This document shows positions 22,754 through 35,459 of a DNA stretch of 64,000 bases, piece by piece. How positions within the stretch are numbered: the first letter of the stretch is position 1; each line of letters starts with the position of its first letter. A program made the translations under genes and the position numbers. Source of the DNA: Sialis fuliginosa (Eukaryota > Arthropoda > Insecta > Megaloptera > Sialidae). The notes below the pieces were generated by a model. The model was not told the origin of the DNA, searched no databases, and worked only from the letters and a program-made list of their open reading frames with translations. Location: the NCBI GenBank assembly GCA_961205875.1, contig OY540816.1, forward strand, positions 20,284,701-20,348,700. Reading direction: 5' to 3'.

Positions 22754-25700
22754 ATGAGTAATCATGGTATAGAAACAAATAATGTAACAGAGTTAATAAA
22801 TAAATTATGTTTATATTTTGCTAATGACAAGTCAGGTAATCATAAAAATTAATAATTATTTTGAATTCAGTTAAACTATTTTCTTTTTCCAGAAAATGCA
22901 TCTAGCTTATTTCAAATAGCAATTCGATCTTTGCCAGGATTAACTATATCCAGTATAGTTACTCCAAACGATGAATTTTTAATATCAGAAAAAATAAAAA
23001 CACAGCTTTCAAAGACAAATTGCCAAGACAGTATTCCTGATTTTGAAAAACTGTTGCTAAAATTGGATAGATTAGTAAGAACAAAAAAAAAAATTTTTTT
23101 TTAAACATTATTAACAAATTCTTCATTATTTTTACAGAATATTTTAAAGAATAAAGCAAACGTGTTAGCATTTTTACATCACTATTCAAAATCACCAACT
23201 TTAAGTTGCTTAGATTTTTCAACAGATTTACGTAAAAGCTCTATAAGCACAAGTCAAAGTAAAGGACAAAGCTCTACTTCTGTTAATACATACGGGGTTG
23301 AGTCTACAATTGAAAGAATATACCCTATTTCAGATAATAAAACTACATTTACCTCAAACTCTAGTACACAGGTTTGTATATTATTTTCAATATCAATCTA
23401 TATTTCAAATTATTTATTTGTCCACTAACATTTAGCATATTTAAAATTACATTACTGGCATTCAGAATTAATGATAATGATTTTTATTTGTTCTTTTTCA
23501 GATTCCTCATTCACAAGGACAAGTATCAAACCAAACATTAGAAATATTCCAAAAACAATCATTAAGCTCTTTTAATTCCAAATCTTCATCATGTTAGTTA
23601 AACATAATTCACAATACAATAATATTCTAATCATTTAAAAATTTTTTTTCAGCATTATGTGATATTCCAGAACAAAGTCTTATACAGGAGTTAATCTATG
23701 CATTCCAAGGTATTGAAGGAAGGGTTCTAAAGCATGAACCCAGTGGAGGATTCCGTATTGACAGTAAAGCAGCAATATCTCGCAGCCACCGTAGATTTGT
23801 CTTACGTTTATCTGAAGTCGGTTACTTACACAACCAGGTAATAATTAAAGAATAAAAATTTGTATGACAAAGATAGATAATATTTATCTTTATAGGTGAG
23901 GCAGTTTTGCGAGTTAGCTGATAAAGAACTAGGTATCATAGCGCAAAGTTTCGTGTCTGCTCTTCGGGATGAACTCACAGAATATTACAGATTGGTGGCT
24001 ACGCTACAAGAACGATTGAATACAGGTTCGGAACTTACACTACGGAGACTTACTGTTTGGGTTCTGGAGCCTCAGGATCGTTTAAAATGGCTGGTTACAA
24101 TCACACAAGCTGTACAAGATCAGAAAGGTGAGAAAATTTAACTTAAATTATTATATATACACTATAATATAAACGGATATATATATATGTAGAGCCCCTA
24201 GTATAACTAATAAAATATTATTACAGGTGGAGCGTTGATATCTACAGTATTTTCATACCTCCAGCATGGCTCTCCTTCTGTAAAATCTCTTGTACGATAT
24301 CTATTAAATGCAGTCTGCAAACCGATGCTTACAACAATGTCTCGGTGGGTTTTAGATGGGCAGTTAGATGATCCATGGAATGAGTTCTTTATTGAAGCAA
24401 GACCGGATGTTAGTGGCGATAGATTGTGGCATGATAAATACAGAGTTCGGTGAGTAAATTATTAGATTCTGCGGAAACATAGACCAAGAATCTAGAATTT
24501 AAATGTTTTTTAGACGTAGCATGTTGCCTAGTTTTATAACAGCAGAACAAGCGGAGAAAATTATCGCAACAGGAAAGAGTATCGACTTTCTGAGGGTTGT
24601 GTGTCAAGAGCAAGCTCCTGTTATTAAAACTAACCTGAAACAAATGTTTGATGAACATAACGGTACGCTAGAATGTCAATAATTATTTTTAGTATGATTC
24701 TGATTGCCGTTTTTTTGTTTTAGTCGAAGCATTATATACAGGAAATCAAAGTTCGGCGTTACATGCTGCAATTGAGTCAACTTATAAAGAAAATTCAAGA
24801 TGCGTGCTCGATATCATGACAAAGAAGTATCAGTTAATGAATCATTTGCAAGCAATGAAACGGTATATGCTTCTCGGACAAGGAGATTTTATACGGCAGC
24901 TTATGGAATTACTGACACCTGAATTATCTCTCCCTGCGAACCAGCTACTTCCTCACAACTTATCTGCTATTTTGGAATCTACAATCAGAGCTACGAATGC
25001 TCGTTATGAAGATTCCGATGTCTTGGCTCGACTTGACGTCAGAACATTACAGGTAAGAGAATTCTGAAAACGTGTATTATATTATTGACATTAGGAATAA
25101 TAGAAAACTAATATTCATAATACAAAGGTGAGTTTTATTTCTAACAAATTCCATTTAAATAAAAAAAGAAATAATAAATTATCAATATTCAAGTATTTAC
25201 CATGTTGGGAAGTTGGTTGTGTGGACCTCAAAGGTCGAACCCATGGCTTGTTACTTATTTGTTTGTCAAAAATAAACTACACATCCAATATGGCTGAACA
25301 CTGACATGCATGTTTACATGGGGACTACTTTGGAAAGGGCCATATTAATATTGATAAATAAATATGTATTTTTATATTTGGTTAAAATGATTTTCTTTTC
25401 TAGATATCAGTTGGTGACACAGGTTGGGAAGTTTTTACACTTTGTTATCATTGTAATGGACCAATCGGAACTATTTTTGAACCATGTTATGACCTTTATT
25501 TTAATTTATTCGGGTGTTTATGGAATGTAAAGAGAATGGAATTTATTTTATCAACTTCATGGAAAAATCTCACAACATCTGCAAAACTTTTCCGTAGTAT
25601 TCCTGGTGAGTAGAGGTCATCTTTAAATTTTTATTTTATTTATTTCAGTTTAATATGTATTCTTTTTTGTAGGAATGGCACCAATAATGAAACAAATGCA

Positions 25701-26351
25701 CCTGCTGACGTCTGACATGATCCACTTGATACAGCAGCTTCAGTATTATTTGCAGTTTGAGGTGTTGGAGTGCCAATGGGCGGAGTTCATGCACCAGGTG
25801 TCCACGGCGGAAAATATAGACGACATCATCAGGTTCCACAAGCAGTTCCTACGGGCTGCCTGCGCTGGGGCACTTTTAGACCGCACGTCGGAGGTATGTC
25901 ACGTTTAATTGATTTTGGTTTCATTTTATAAAACAAAATTGATTTCCAGGATCTCGGTAAGCAGTTGCGTAACGTTTACAGCCACATAATAAAACTGCAG
26001 ACATTCGAAGAGCGCATGTGTAACCAAGCTCTCGCAGAGCTCAATGCAGAACGTGAATACGAACGGCACATTGAAGCAAACAGGGGTTACGGAACAACTG
26101 CACGTGATGAAGCCCTTCGTAAGGAAGGGCAAGCTCGTTTCCAGCAGATTTTAATCGCAGGAAATGGACACCTTCGCACGATAGCGCAAACGTACCAGAA
26201 GAATGTGAGGAAGTTCCTGACGATGCTAGCGCTGCATTCGGATGTTAGTTTACAGCATTTGAGCGTGAGGTTGGATTTCAATAACCATTACAAGAGGTTG
26301 GCGAGGAGGTCGGTCATTGGCACGTCGAGAACTTCTGTGATGTCCAAGTGA
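22754..26351 (+). CDS. TUBGCP3: Gamma-tubulin complex component 3 (GCP3), 12 exons, 843 aa
   Basis: Core subunit of the gamma-tubulin small complex. With GCP2 it holds gamma-tubulin and seeds microtubules at centrosomes and spindles. Exons: 22754-22835, 22893-23074, 23138-23371, 23502-23592, 23653-23837, 23896-24127, 24227-24449, 24514-24662, 24724-25052, 25404-25605, 25673-25893, 25950-26351 (2,532 nt, all phases consistent). Residues 1-195 are weakly conserved and Ser-rich. The N-terminal GCP/GRIP1 domain starts near 196 ('IPEQSLIQELIYAFQGIEGR') and includes 'ALRDELTEYYRLVATLQ' and 'LDDPWNEFFIEARPDV'. The C-terminal gamma-tubulin-binding domain runs from about 480, with 'LLGQGDFIRQLMELL', 'DTGWEVFTLCYHCNGPIGTI', 'LQYYLQFEVLECQWAEF' and, near the end, 'LSVRLDFNNHYKRLARRS'. 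The length is close to human GCP3 (about 907). Intron 9 (25053-25403) is the longest and holds a dispersed-repeat fragment. The start is the first ATG in frame with the conserved exons. An AATAAA lies at 26569-26574. Confidence 0.96.
25195..25275 (+). repeat. Dispersed repeat fragment in GCP3 intron 9
   Basis: 'gttggttgtgtggacctca' and flanks match, in opposite orientation, 46620-46690. The repeat does not touch the exons. Confidence 0.65.
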
Positions 26352-27804
26352 CCTACGGAGTGCGATGTTCAGAATGTGCCAAACTCGAAAAGTCTAGACA
26401 GCATGGGGGTAGCAGGTAAGAGTACGTACGGTAGTTGCGAGGAGTTGTTAGGGAACGATGGTGGTGCGAAGCCAAGGAAGGGTAGCAAGTGGTTATGATG
26501 TTGTGTCGGGTGAACTGAGCATAAAACTACAGGATGAGGGTTGTTTTAGGTTGTGTATCAGTTTTAAAAATAAATTCTTACAAGTTTTGTAAGATATTAA
26601 AATTCATAGATTCTTCATAAAATAACAGCGATAAATAATCTTGTTTTATACGTAAATATCATGGAACAAATATACAAGGTAGAATTGAAAGCTATGACCT
26701 TGAATTTTGGGATTCATAAGTATATTCTGAATCCTTTTTCTTATTATTATTGTTAGAACTATTACACGTCGTTTGTTTTGTTTGTAGCTTTTATTCGAAT
26801 ATTTGTAAAATTCTATTAACAATCATTTATAACATGAGAATCGGTAATACAGATTTCTATAATAATTGCTATTCAATTATAATGTAGTACGTCATTAAAA
26901 ACGTCAAAAATACATATTCTAACAAATATTAGTTGAACTTTTATAACTTTCCACTGCACAATGAACTCCCAGCATTGTATATTATTTACTTTCCATCATA
27001 TATCAAAGCGAATTCTACACAAGAACATCAAAAGAAGTCTCCATCTGACACATGAAGTCCACAAAGTGACGTCACTAAATAGCGGATGTCAGCTGTTTTT
27101 CGAGCCCACCTTGGCCACCTTGTATCTTTCCACCATACGTAAATATCAAATTCCAAGTTTTCATTTTTTTTAAATTGCCTGAAATAAATCATTTCAATTG
27201 TGTACAATAGATGTCAGTCGTATATAACTTATCGAATATACGAACCGAATCTGATCAAATATTTCAGAGTTCTTTTTTAGCACAAAATCTGTGATAAATA
27301 AAAATGGAAAATGGGAATTGCATTAATTTGATTGAATCTCACTCAATACGTACCTGAATTGTAAATTGTTTATGCTCACTAACCCTGGTAAATGTGTATA
27401 TAAATAAAACTTATTAATATCTAAAGAATGGATGACACGAGTCATTAGAAATAGTAAATTTTACTATAAATAATGTAAATTCAGTTGTTATCCTAATCAT
27501 TTAATAAAATATCTGTTAGAATTTAGTCTTTCATTGTTAAAACGCCATTAATACATTTAGTTATGTTAAAATATTAGGTTTAAGTAAATATAATATTGCG
27601 CTATTGTATCTTACATAAAATATTAGAATTGATGTAATTATAATTATTTAAAATAATGTTTCTAATTAATTCATCTAATTAACCATAATATTTATATTAT
27701 TAAAAATGTTTTCTAATTTTGTTATTTATTGTACGCTAAAGAACAAATAATAAAATATATATTTTTTGCATTCAAATATTTTTTTATTGTCTTTTTTTCA
27801 GTTT
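26352..27804. other. Tail-to-tail 3' region of GCP3 and the SLC26 gene
   Basis: The stop codons of the two convergent genes are 1.45 kb apart. On +, AATAAA signals occur at 26569-26574 and again at 27749-27754. On -, an AATAAA (TTTATT on +) lies near 27781, about 20 nt after the SLC26 stop. A long GCP3 transcript would reach within about 50 nt of the SLC26 stop, so the 3' ends may meet or overlap. No further gene is seen. Confidence 0.6.
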
Positions 27805-30800
27805 TTAAAATCGGCTTATATTATTTTTAATACATTCATAATTTTCTAGAACTTCATCTAATTCTTCTTCGGTGTTAACAATAATTAAATCACTTGGTTT
27901 AACCCCTTCTATCACAGAAAGTAGACTTTTCTTTAGATTATAAAATATAATCAATCGATTTTTTTGTTGGAAACTATCAATAATTTCTTTAATACTCTGA
28001 AAAGATTATTTTTAAATTTATGTATTGATATAAAAATGATTAAAAAATTAAATACCTGGGCAGCCGTGAAGTCTGTAGCACATACATGTCGAGCATCGAA
28101 AACAACAGGTAAAAAATTATTTGCACTAGCTTTTTCTATACTTTTGCGCAGAAACTGCGCAGCTGGGAAACGTAAACTTCTATCAGGTATTATTAATATG
28201 TATTCGTGTTTTGAATTACTCTAAATAAAGAAAAATACAATCAACAATAAACTCTTCCGATTTTTATTCGTTGTTATAATTACCAAACTATTTTCAATTC
28301 GAATTCGCGGTCTTGCTGAAGCATATAAGATAAACGCTATGTTCACAGCGATACCAATTGCGATTCCAAGCTCCAGGCTTACCAACAGACATGTAGTGAA
28401 AGTGATAACGGCAGGAAAAATATCTGATTCTAGAAATAAATAAAAACATCACAGAAATAAATTCGTTGACAGATAATTGAAATAGATAATTCAAAAGTTA
28501 AACTAAACTTCAAATATTATTTTTCCATTGTTGTCGATTATTTTGACAGTTAAAGTAGACTGAATACAGTCACAATCGAAATTCAATTTTCGATATGTAT
28601 TTGGTTTTCAACAATCAATATTAAAAATATATTTTCAAAGGAAGTTAACGTGATTACGGGGGCCTTAAGTAAAATAATAATAAGCATATAAATAAATACT
28701 TTTACTGTGCCACATCGCCGCAAGCACGTGCAGTTCAACCATGAACACGACGGCGGTAACAATGACAGCTCCGAGAGCGGCGCGGGGTATCAGAACAAAC
28801 AGTGGCGTCAGGAACTGTAGAGACACGAGAACGATGACCCCGGAGTACACGCCGGCCCACGGTGTTTTCACTCCGCTCGCGTGATTCACCGCCCCCCGGG
28901 ATAGGGCACCGGTAACCGGCATCGATTGTACGAACGACGAGGCGATATTACAGACACCGAGTGCCAACATTTCTTGTGTTGCATCTATTGGTTTACCTTC
29001 AGCTGGCAAAAACAGGTTAGTTATTGGAATATTTAAATTAAAATTATTAATAGATATTTAACAGTTAGAGATATCTAACTCTACGGACATTTTTTGTTAA
29101 AATGGATATAATATAACTTTGGGAGGAGAGATCACCCCCATTACCTTCACGAAGTTGCTACCTATGATTTATATAATTGCTATTCAAAACCAGCCACTAT
29201 TTGAATATAAATGAATGACTCACAGAATACTTTAGCCAGTGAAATGTTCTCTAAAACAGATAACAATGGAATAATTAAAATGGAAGACCCAAGTTCTGAC
29301 GTCATTTCCTGGAAATTGTACGTGCGATTGTTGACAGTTGTAGAAAATGGCGGCGGAATGAAAGTTGGTAAACCTGGCTTCACGTAATCTGAAATTTGCA
29401 ACAATTGAATTCATATTTTTAGTGATTGTTGTAATAAAAAGTTATTTACCGGTTAAAATGAAAGGTTGGAATCCTGTTTCATCGAAATATAAAACTAATC
29501 CTGAAGAAATCACAACGATAAGGATATTCCTTGATATCGATATAAACCAAATCGTATTTTTTATCACAGTTTTAACACAGTTCGTTCCATTTATTTTATA
29601 AGTAGCTACATCTTTGATTTTCTAAAATTTAAAATTATAATAAGTTGATATTTCGTATGTATCATAGATATCGTAAAAATTAAAAATACCTTCAAAAATA
29701 ATAAAATAAATATACAGGAAAACCCTAGGCATGCATCCCAAATTCTAGTTTCATGAATTCGTTGAAAAATTTCAGTCCAAGTATCTACAAAGTTTTCAGC
29801 GACCAAATGAAGACCTAGTATATTTTTTACTTGTGACGTGGCAATTATAAACGCTGCAGCTGAAGTAAACCCAACTGAAACCGGGCCTGATATGAAATCT
29901 ATTAAAAAACCTATAAAATAAAAAATACATAATTTTTAGAAAAAAAGTGTCATTTACGCGCGTTAGAAGTTAAACTTCTTTGACGTAATGACATCTAGCG
30001 TGCAAATGCAAACCTGAAAACCTGTTTTACCGACTATCATAACAGAAATCTATATTATCTACCTTACCTAACCTAACTAACTGCCTATCTGCGTGTCTGT
30101 CCTCTGAATCCTTGTCACCCACATAACTCATGAATCACTAAACCAATATTAATGAAACTTGGTTTGATGGTTGGGTCTAACTTGAGAACGGTCTCATTTC
30201 AAAATCATCAAAATCGTGTGTAAGAGGGAGGGGTAACATATCAAAATATATTTTTTAAAGATATCTCAAGAACGACACATGTTACGTGAAATTTTTATTG
30301 AATCTTTTTTGTAGAGCATTTAATTTCCCATAATATTTCTTATTTTACTTACCGAACTTGAGAAGACCCATTAGTATTTCTATGATTCCACTGAGGAAGC
30401 AGAGAAGAATTGTGGCATCCGGGCCCATTTTAGCAATACTCTTTCTGGACAGGAGAGCAGCTATTGCTGTAGGTCCAATAGGCGAGTCTTTGCAACTCCC
30501 AAATAAAGCGTAGACAAAACTTGCCATGAAGGATGAGTACAGACCGTATTGGGGCTCAAGACCAGCGATATTTGCATAAGCTATACCCTTAAAATAGACA
30601 GATCGAAATTATAAAATTAAGGTAGAAAATTAAATATATTCATCTTTATAAATATTTGTTTGGAGACACATGGACACAAGAAGGAGTAGGATGTTGCTTA
30701 TGGGTCGATCATATAGTAGGTTTTAACGTACAGGGTGGCCGCATTAGAATAACTGAATTTAATTTTTTATAAATATCTGAAAGATATTTTTCATTTTTTT

Positions 30801-31967
30801 AAAATCAAAAGCGATGCTGATTTTATGTATGTATGTAAAACTTACTTGAGGAATAACTGTAAGTCCCACTGAAACACCTGCAACAAGGTCTGCTAATGCA
30901 CTTGTGTAATTGTAGTTTTGGCTCCACGATAGAATAGGTATTCTTTTTAGTAATGTTTTTTTTGAACAAAAACTTGAAGATGTTGAAAGAGATACCGTAT
31001 TTTTGCATTGCCCTAAATACAGTAATTTGATATTTTAATACGTAGATATATATTTTAAATCTTCAGCGTATTTGAAAAACAAAACCAATAAATAGACCAG
31101 TTTTAAAAAAAATATATATCGAGAACATTATAATTTCAAATGTCTTATTTCATATAGGAAACTCGAAACGCATTTTGTAACTCAATGTCACCTGGGAATA
31201 TAAATTCAATCTGTAATAAACCTGTTAAACATTGTTTTCATTTATCACTAATTATTTACGATTGTTTTTTTTTTCGATTTCAAGAAAATTAACCAAAATA
31301 TTCACAAATTTACACAAATTACACACCTAAACCTTTCTCGTGAAACACTCTATCTAATAGTGAAAATTGGAATAAAATCCGTTCAGTAGTTACTGAGAAA
31401 ATTGTGCACAGACAGACAGATAGACGCGACGAGGGACTTGTATATTGTATAGATATAATACATTTTGATAGTTTAAAAAAAAAATACGATCTGTTTTTTT
31501 ATTTCGACTTAACACAAAAACTACTGAACCGATTTTGATGGGTCTTTCGCTGCTAGAAAGTCCCTAGAATGAATATGCTTCTAAAAACCACATGTTTAAA
31601 TTACCTATAAAATTAAAAACACGTAAATAAAATATGTTTGTTCTTTATAAAAGGAGGTCACTGCAATTTCCTACTTGCCCTATATCTTAATAATCTCATT
31701 AAGCTATACAAATAAATACAATTATAAATAAACAAGGACAAGAAACTCACTTCCTCCATTTCCACAATCTCGATAACTTCGGTCTAGTTGGCCGTGGTTA
31801 TTTATTGGATTTTCAAACAAATCAAACGAACTGTGAGTGGAGTCGAGTGCCGCGGGATACACAGCATCAGGAATTGCCTCTCCCACTTCACCGTCCCTGT
31901 ACGCAGTCAGGACTACTTGATTTGGATGCCTTTTGCTGTAATTTTCTCCCAGAACAAAGGTTTTCAT
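27805..31967 (-). CDS. SLC26-family sulfate/anion transporter (SLC26A11-like) with STAS domain, 10 coding exons, 660 aa
   Basis: Multi-pass anion transporter of the SLC26/SulP family, most like the sodium-independent sulfate transporter SLC26A11. Family members move sulfate, chloride, bicarbonate or similar anions across plasma or endomembranes; the substrate here is inferred only. Coding exons from the 5' end: 31751-31967, 30846-31012, 30353-30587, 29690-29910, 29450-29621, 29224-29388, 28700-29002, 28284-28429, 28056-28220, 27805-27996 (1,983 nt). A hydrophilic N-terminus of about 110 residues precedes 'LADLVAGVSVGLTVIPQ' (first membrane segment) and 'GLEPQYGLYSSFMASFVYAL', both typical of SLC26. 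'PVTGALSRGAVNHASGVKTP' in exon 7 matches the conserved late transmembrane region. Asn358 is in an N-glycosylation sequon (NRT). The STAS domain is about 545-655 and includes 'VVFDARHVCATDFTAAQ'. The donor of exon 7 is slightly uncertain: 28700 keeps alignment length, while a site at 28706/28705 would remove two residues. An acceptor sits 6 nt before the ATG, so an upstream non-coding exon is likely. The gene ends tail-to-tail with GCP3. Confidence 0.92.
29955..30310 (-). repeat. Two repeat fragments in SLC26 intron 3
   Basis: 29955-30065 matches 44285-44440 (shared 'accgactatcataacagaaa' and a GAAGT palindrome). 30085-30310 is an R3 copy on the minus strand, with 'taccttacctaacctaacta' at their junction. 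Confidence 0.7.
31270..31453 (-). mobile_element. Helitron-like F1 copy in SLC26 intron 1
   Basis: On the minus strand it begins TCTATACAATATACAAGTCC just after 'ata', then a (TCTG)n run and 'cagtaactactgaacggatt'. It ends near 'aaaccttctc...' sequences shared with 62100-62200 and 46800-46860. Confidence 0.55.
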
Positions 31968-31977
31968 TTTTAGCTGA
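31968..31977 (-). promoter_or_regulatory. Splice acceptor just upstream of the SLC26 start codon
   Basis: On the minus strand the start codon is preceded by a pyrimidine-rich stretch ending in ttttcag, then ctaaaa and ATG. This is a plausible 3' splice site, meaning the transcript probably has at least one 5' untranslated exon further upstream (higher coordinates). I could not place that exon with confidence. Confidence 0.5.
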
Positions 31978-32842
31978 AAATTAATAAATAACTAAAATAA
32001 AAATAACCCAAGTCGAAAAATAAATCTTGGTTTGATGGTTTTAAACAGTCTGTTGAGCGCGTTCTCGGCCGTCATCTACACGTCGTACAAAAAACTTGTT
32101 TGTACAAAAGCTGTTGAAAATTGAGTCCTCTACAACTTTGTCTTTTAAATGTGTCACTTATTTTCAATAAAAATGGCACAAAAGTTAAAAAAACTGCTGC
32201 ACTCTTCTAATTTTGAACACTTTTTGCTTATTATTAGCAATAAATAATGTTTTTTCAACAATATTGACTGTATAAAGATTGTAGAGAATTAAATTCTCTA
32301 TAAAATTGTTATTAACCTTTTTATCGAGAAATGCAAAATACGCTCTTTCTCCGAAAACTTTGTATTTTAGATAAAAAATAATTGTTACGTTTTACAAATT
32401 TCCTTAATCCACACCTGCCAACAATCAAAACAAATGACGTGTCAATTTTACAATAAACAATTTTCAATTAGCATATTTGGTTTAATTGTTGATACATTTT
32501 TCTGTTTGTTACTGTTTATTAAATATTTATTACAAAATCGAGATTTGAAATCTACAGAAGGTTACGTGTAGCAGACATTTCTTGTTATGTTGGAACTATT
32601 GAATGGCGTTTAACAATAAATAATACATACAATTATTTCTGTTTATTGTATTTGAATTGACGAGAAAATGAAGGACAAGAGTACCAACATGACATTGAAT
32701 ATGAATAAATTGTTTTTTGTAGACTTTGTTAGTTTTACGTAACAATTTTAATTATTTTATTATGTTTTGTCTTGACATTTTATAATCTAATTTTGAACAT
32801 ATTTTATAAAATGTTTAATAATAACAATATTTAGAGTTAATA
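31978..32842. other. Region upstream of the SLC26 gene
   Basis: AT-rich, containing a repeat-like block ('gagtcctctacaactttgtc', 32125-32145) but no coding frame. It may hold SLC26 5' exons or the promoter; I could not identify them. Confidence 0.35.
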
Positions 32843-33720
32843 ACAGTGACGAGGCGTGAAATTTTTAAAAGGTAAGCATATTTTGTCAATCCTCCCCCTC
32901 CTATTAACAAAAAAAACGTTATGAAACAGCTTTATTTAAGCTTTTACTTTTTTAAATAAATTCTTATATATTTATATAGTAACTAAATGATTCTACTTCT
33001 TATTTTCTTGTATTTTAGTCGATATTTGTATGACGAGTTGAAGGAAACTGCAGGAAATTTCACTAAAAAATTTAGAATTTTTGATTTCGTTAAAAGTATG
33101 TTTATTGTATAGAAAATGACGTGAAAAGTTGTTTGTTTCAAACCGCAGGTCTGTATCTCAAACCGTTCTCGAGATATAGCCTCTCAAAGTTTAAGTTTTT
33201 TCAAATTTTTAGAGAAAAAATGCCATAACTTTTGAACGTGTGGTCGGAATTGATTTTAGTTGACGGATTTGAAATCAGCGTGTCAAAATCTATATAATGA
33301 CATGTATAATACTTTTAAATTCGACAAAAAAAATTTGGTCAAAAATTGAATTTTTTCGATTTTTCGCGAATTTTTAATTTTTCGAGTTTTAAGGTATTAT
33401 ACATGTCATTATATAGATTTTGACACGCTGATTCCAAATCCGCCAACTAAAATCAATTCCGACCACGCGTTCAAAAGTTATGGCCTTTTTTCTCCAAAAA
33501 TTTGAAAAAACTGAAACTTTGAGAGGCTATATCTCGAAAACGGTTTGAGATACAGACCTGCGGTTTGAAACAAACAACTTTTCACGTCATTTTCTATACA
33601 ATAAACATACTTTTAACGAAATCAAAAATTCAAAAAATTTTAGTGAAATTTCCTGCAGTGAACTTCAACTCGTCAGACAAATATCGACTAAAATTCAAGA
33701 AAATAAAACGTAGAGGTATA
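32843..33720. mobile_element. Long fold-back element, copy 2
   Basis: Same structure and orientation as the element at 9126-10022. The two arms carry 'gtcaaaatctatataatgac' and its complement around a centre near 33365. Arm-to-arm and copy-to-copy similarity is high over hundreds of bases, so the two copies arose from one source. Confidence 0.85.
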
Positions 33721-34529
33721 AATTTTATAATTGAACGTGTAAATTAATATTAAATGTTATTTTTGACTTTTGGTTAAAATGTTTGGGTTGCGCATAAAGA
33801 TTAATATTCTAATAATATTTTTAAATTACACAGATTTGTATTAATTTACCCACTGGTTAATAATATTATTATTTTGAAATTAAAAAAGAGCCGAACAAAA
33901 GAGTAAACATAAAATATAATCCATAAATAGTACAAATAGTGTAATATCAACTTACATTCAAAAATAAAATAAAATCACTATTTCTTCAACAATGCATGTG
34001 ACAACTATATGAAGTTGGCAACAATGACTGGATGTGATTATAGAAACGGAAATAGACCGATGACAGTTGAATCACGTGTAGTGCTTTCAGTAATTGTTGA
34101 TGCAATTTCATGTCACGTTGTTGATTGGTGGCTATTTTTAAATGAACATAGATGATATACATGTACATATGAAGGTTTCAATCATTTTTCTATTATTGTA
34201 TTGGTTATCTGATCTGTTCTCTTTTGAATTTCATTGTTGTATTTATGTGATAATTGAATAAATGCATTTATAAATTATTGTAAATATAAAAAAAACAATG
34301 ATAAATCATGTACAATTCTTTGATCTTTCGCTGTTCCATTTTCGTTCTATTTTTTATCCGCTTTCAGGACATAACGACATTGTTGATCACAATTGATTTA
34401 TTGAAAAACAGAAGAGGGAAAAACGTCAAGATATTACATTTTTGTAAACAATTTCTTTTCGTTTGAGGATTAACTGTCGCAGTTGAACGGAGAATAGGGG
34501 AAATAGGTTGAGTTCATTAGTCCTTCTGT
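33721..34529. other. AT-rich intergenic region
   Basis: I see no gene, no clear repeat boundary and no RNA gene here. Confidence 0.35.
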
Positions 34530-35297
34530 CAGGGCCGTAACTAGAGGCTCTGGGGCCCCGGGGCAGCAAGTGATATTTTCGAAAAAAAATAGTTTTTCAA
34601 TAAAAATGTAAAACTTTCATATTTTAGTTATTTATATTTTTATAAACAATCAAAACTACACCTGTAAATATATTTTTTGAAAAACAGACTGATGAGGCTG
34701 TAATGTAAACAAAACTATCTTTGTGTTAAATTAAATTTTTTTACGGCGAATAGTTTCAGAGAAAATTGCCTGTGACAGACGGACGGACGGACACCAAAGT
34801 GTTTTGTTATCACGGAATACTAAAAATGCGTTTTTTCGTTATGAATTTCCCTATCAAACTGAATATTTTAAAATTTTATAATTTTATTACATAACCTAAA
34901 GAAAATAAAAACTAAATCCATTAGTATTTTTTTTATAACTACCATTAGTAAATGGAGTTATAATAAAACTTAAGATTATAAATATGTAGGTAAGTGTGCC
35001 AAGTTCAAAATTTTAGTCAAAACGGCTAGAAAACACATTTAAAAATAAAAATTTACTCGTTGATAACTTGTGGGCAAAATATGGTTAAGGGACATTATTT
35101 TTTTTTTGTAGATTTTTTTATGTACTTTCGACTGCGCTAAAGATAGTTCTAAATGTCTTGAAAATCTAATTTTTTGAGTTTTTGTTTTTGAAATATTATC
35201 ATGAGTTTGACTAAAAGGTTTTTTTTCCGATTTCGTAAAAAAATACCCTCCTTGTTCGGGGTTCCGGGGCACCGCCTCGGTAGTTATTACGGCCCTG
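34530..35297. mobile_element. hAT-like element with CAGGGCCGTAACTA ends, copy A
   Basis: Left end CAGGGCCGTAACTAGAGGCT at 34530; right end, reverse-complemented, CAGGGCCGTAATAACTACC at 35297. The interior contains a 'cctgtgacagacggacggac' block (34765-34800) from another repeat. I see no clear target duplication. Non-coding. Confidence 0.65.
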
Positions 35298-35459
35298 CTT
35301 GCTTAGTATACAATGCCAATGAACTTTCTAAATCAAGAACATAATTATAGAAGACAAAATAATAACTCTCGATCAAATTTCTCAATAAATATTTATAACT
35401 TTCAATATTAATTGACCCTTAAGATAAAGTCAAAATAGGATTAATAGTGCATTTACTTG

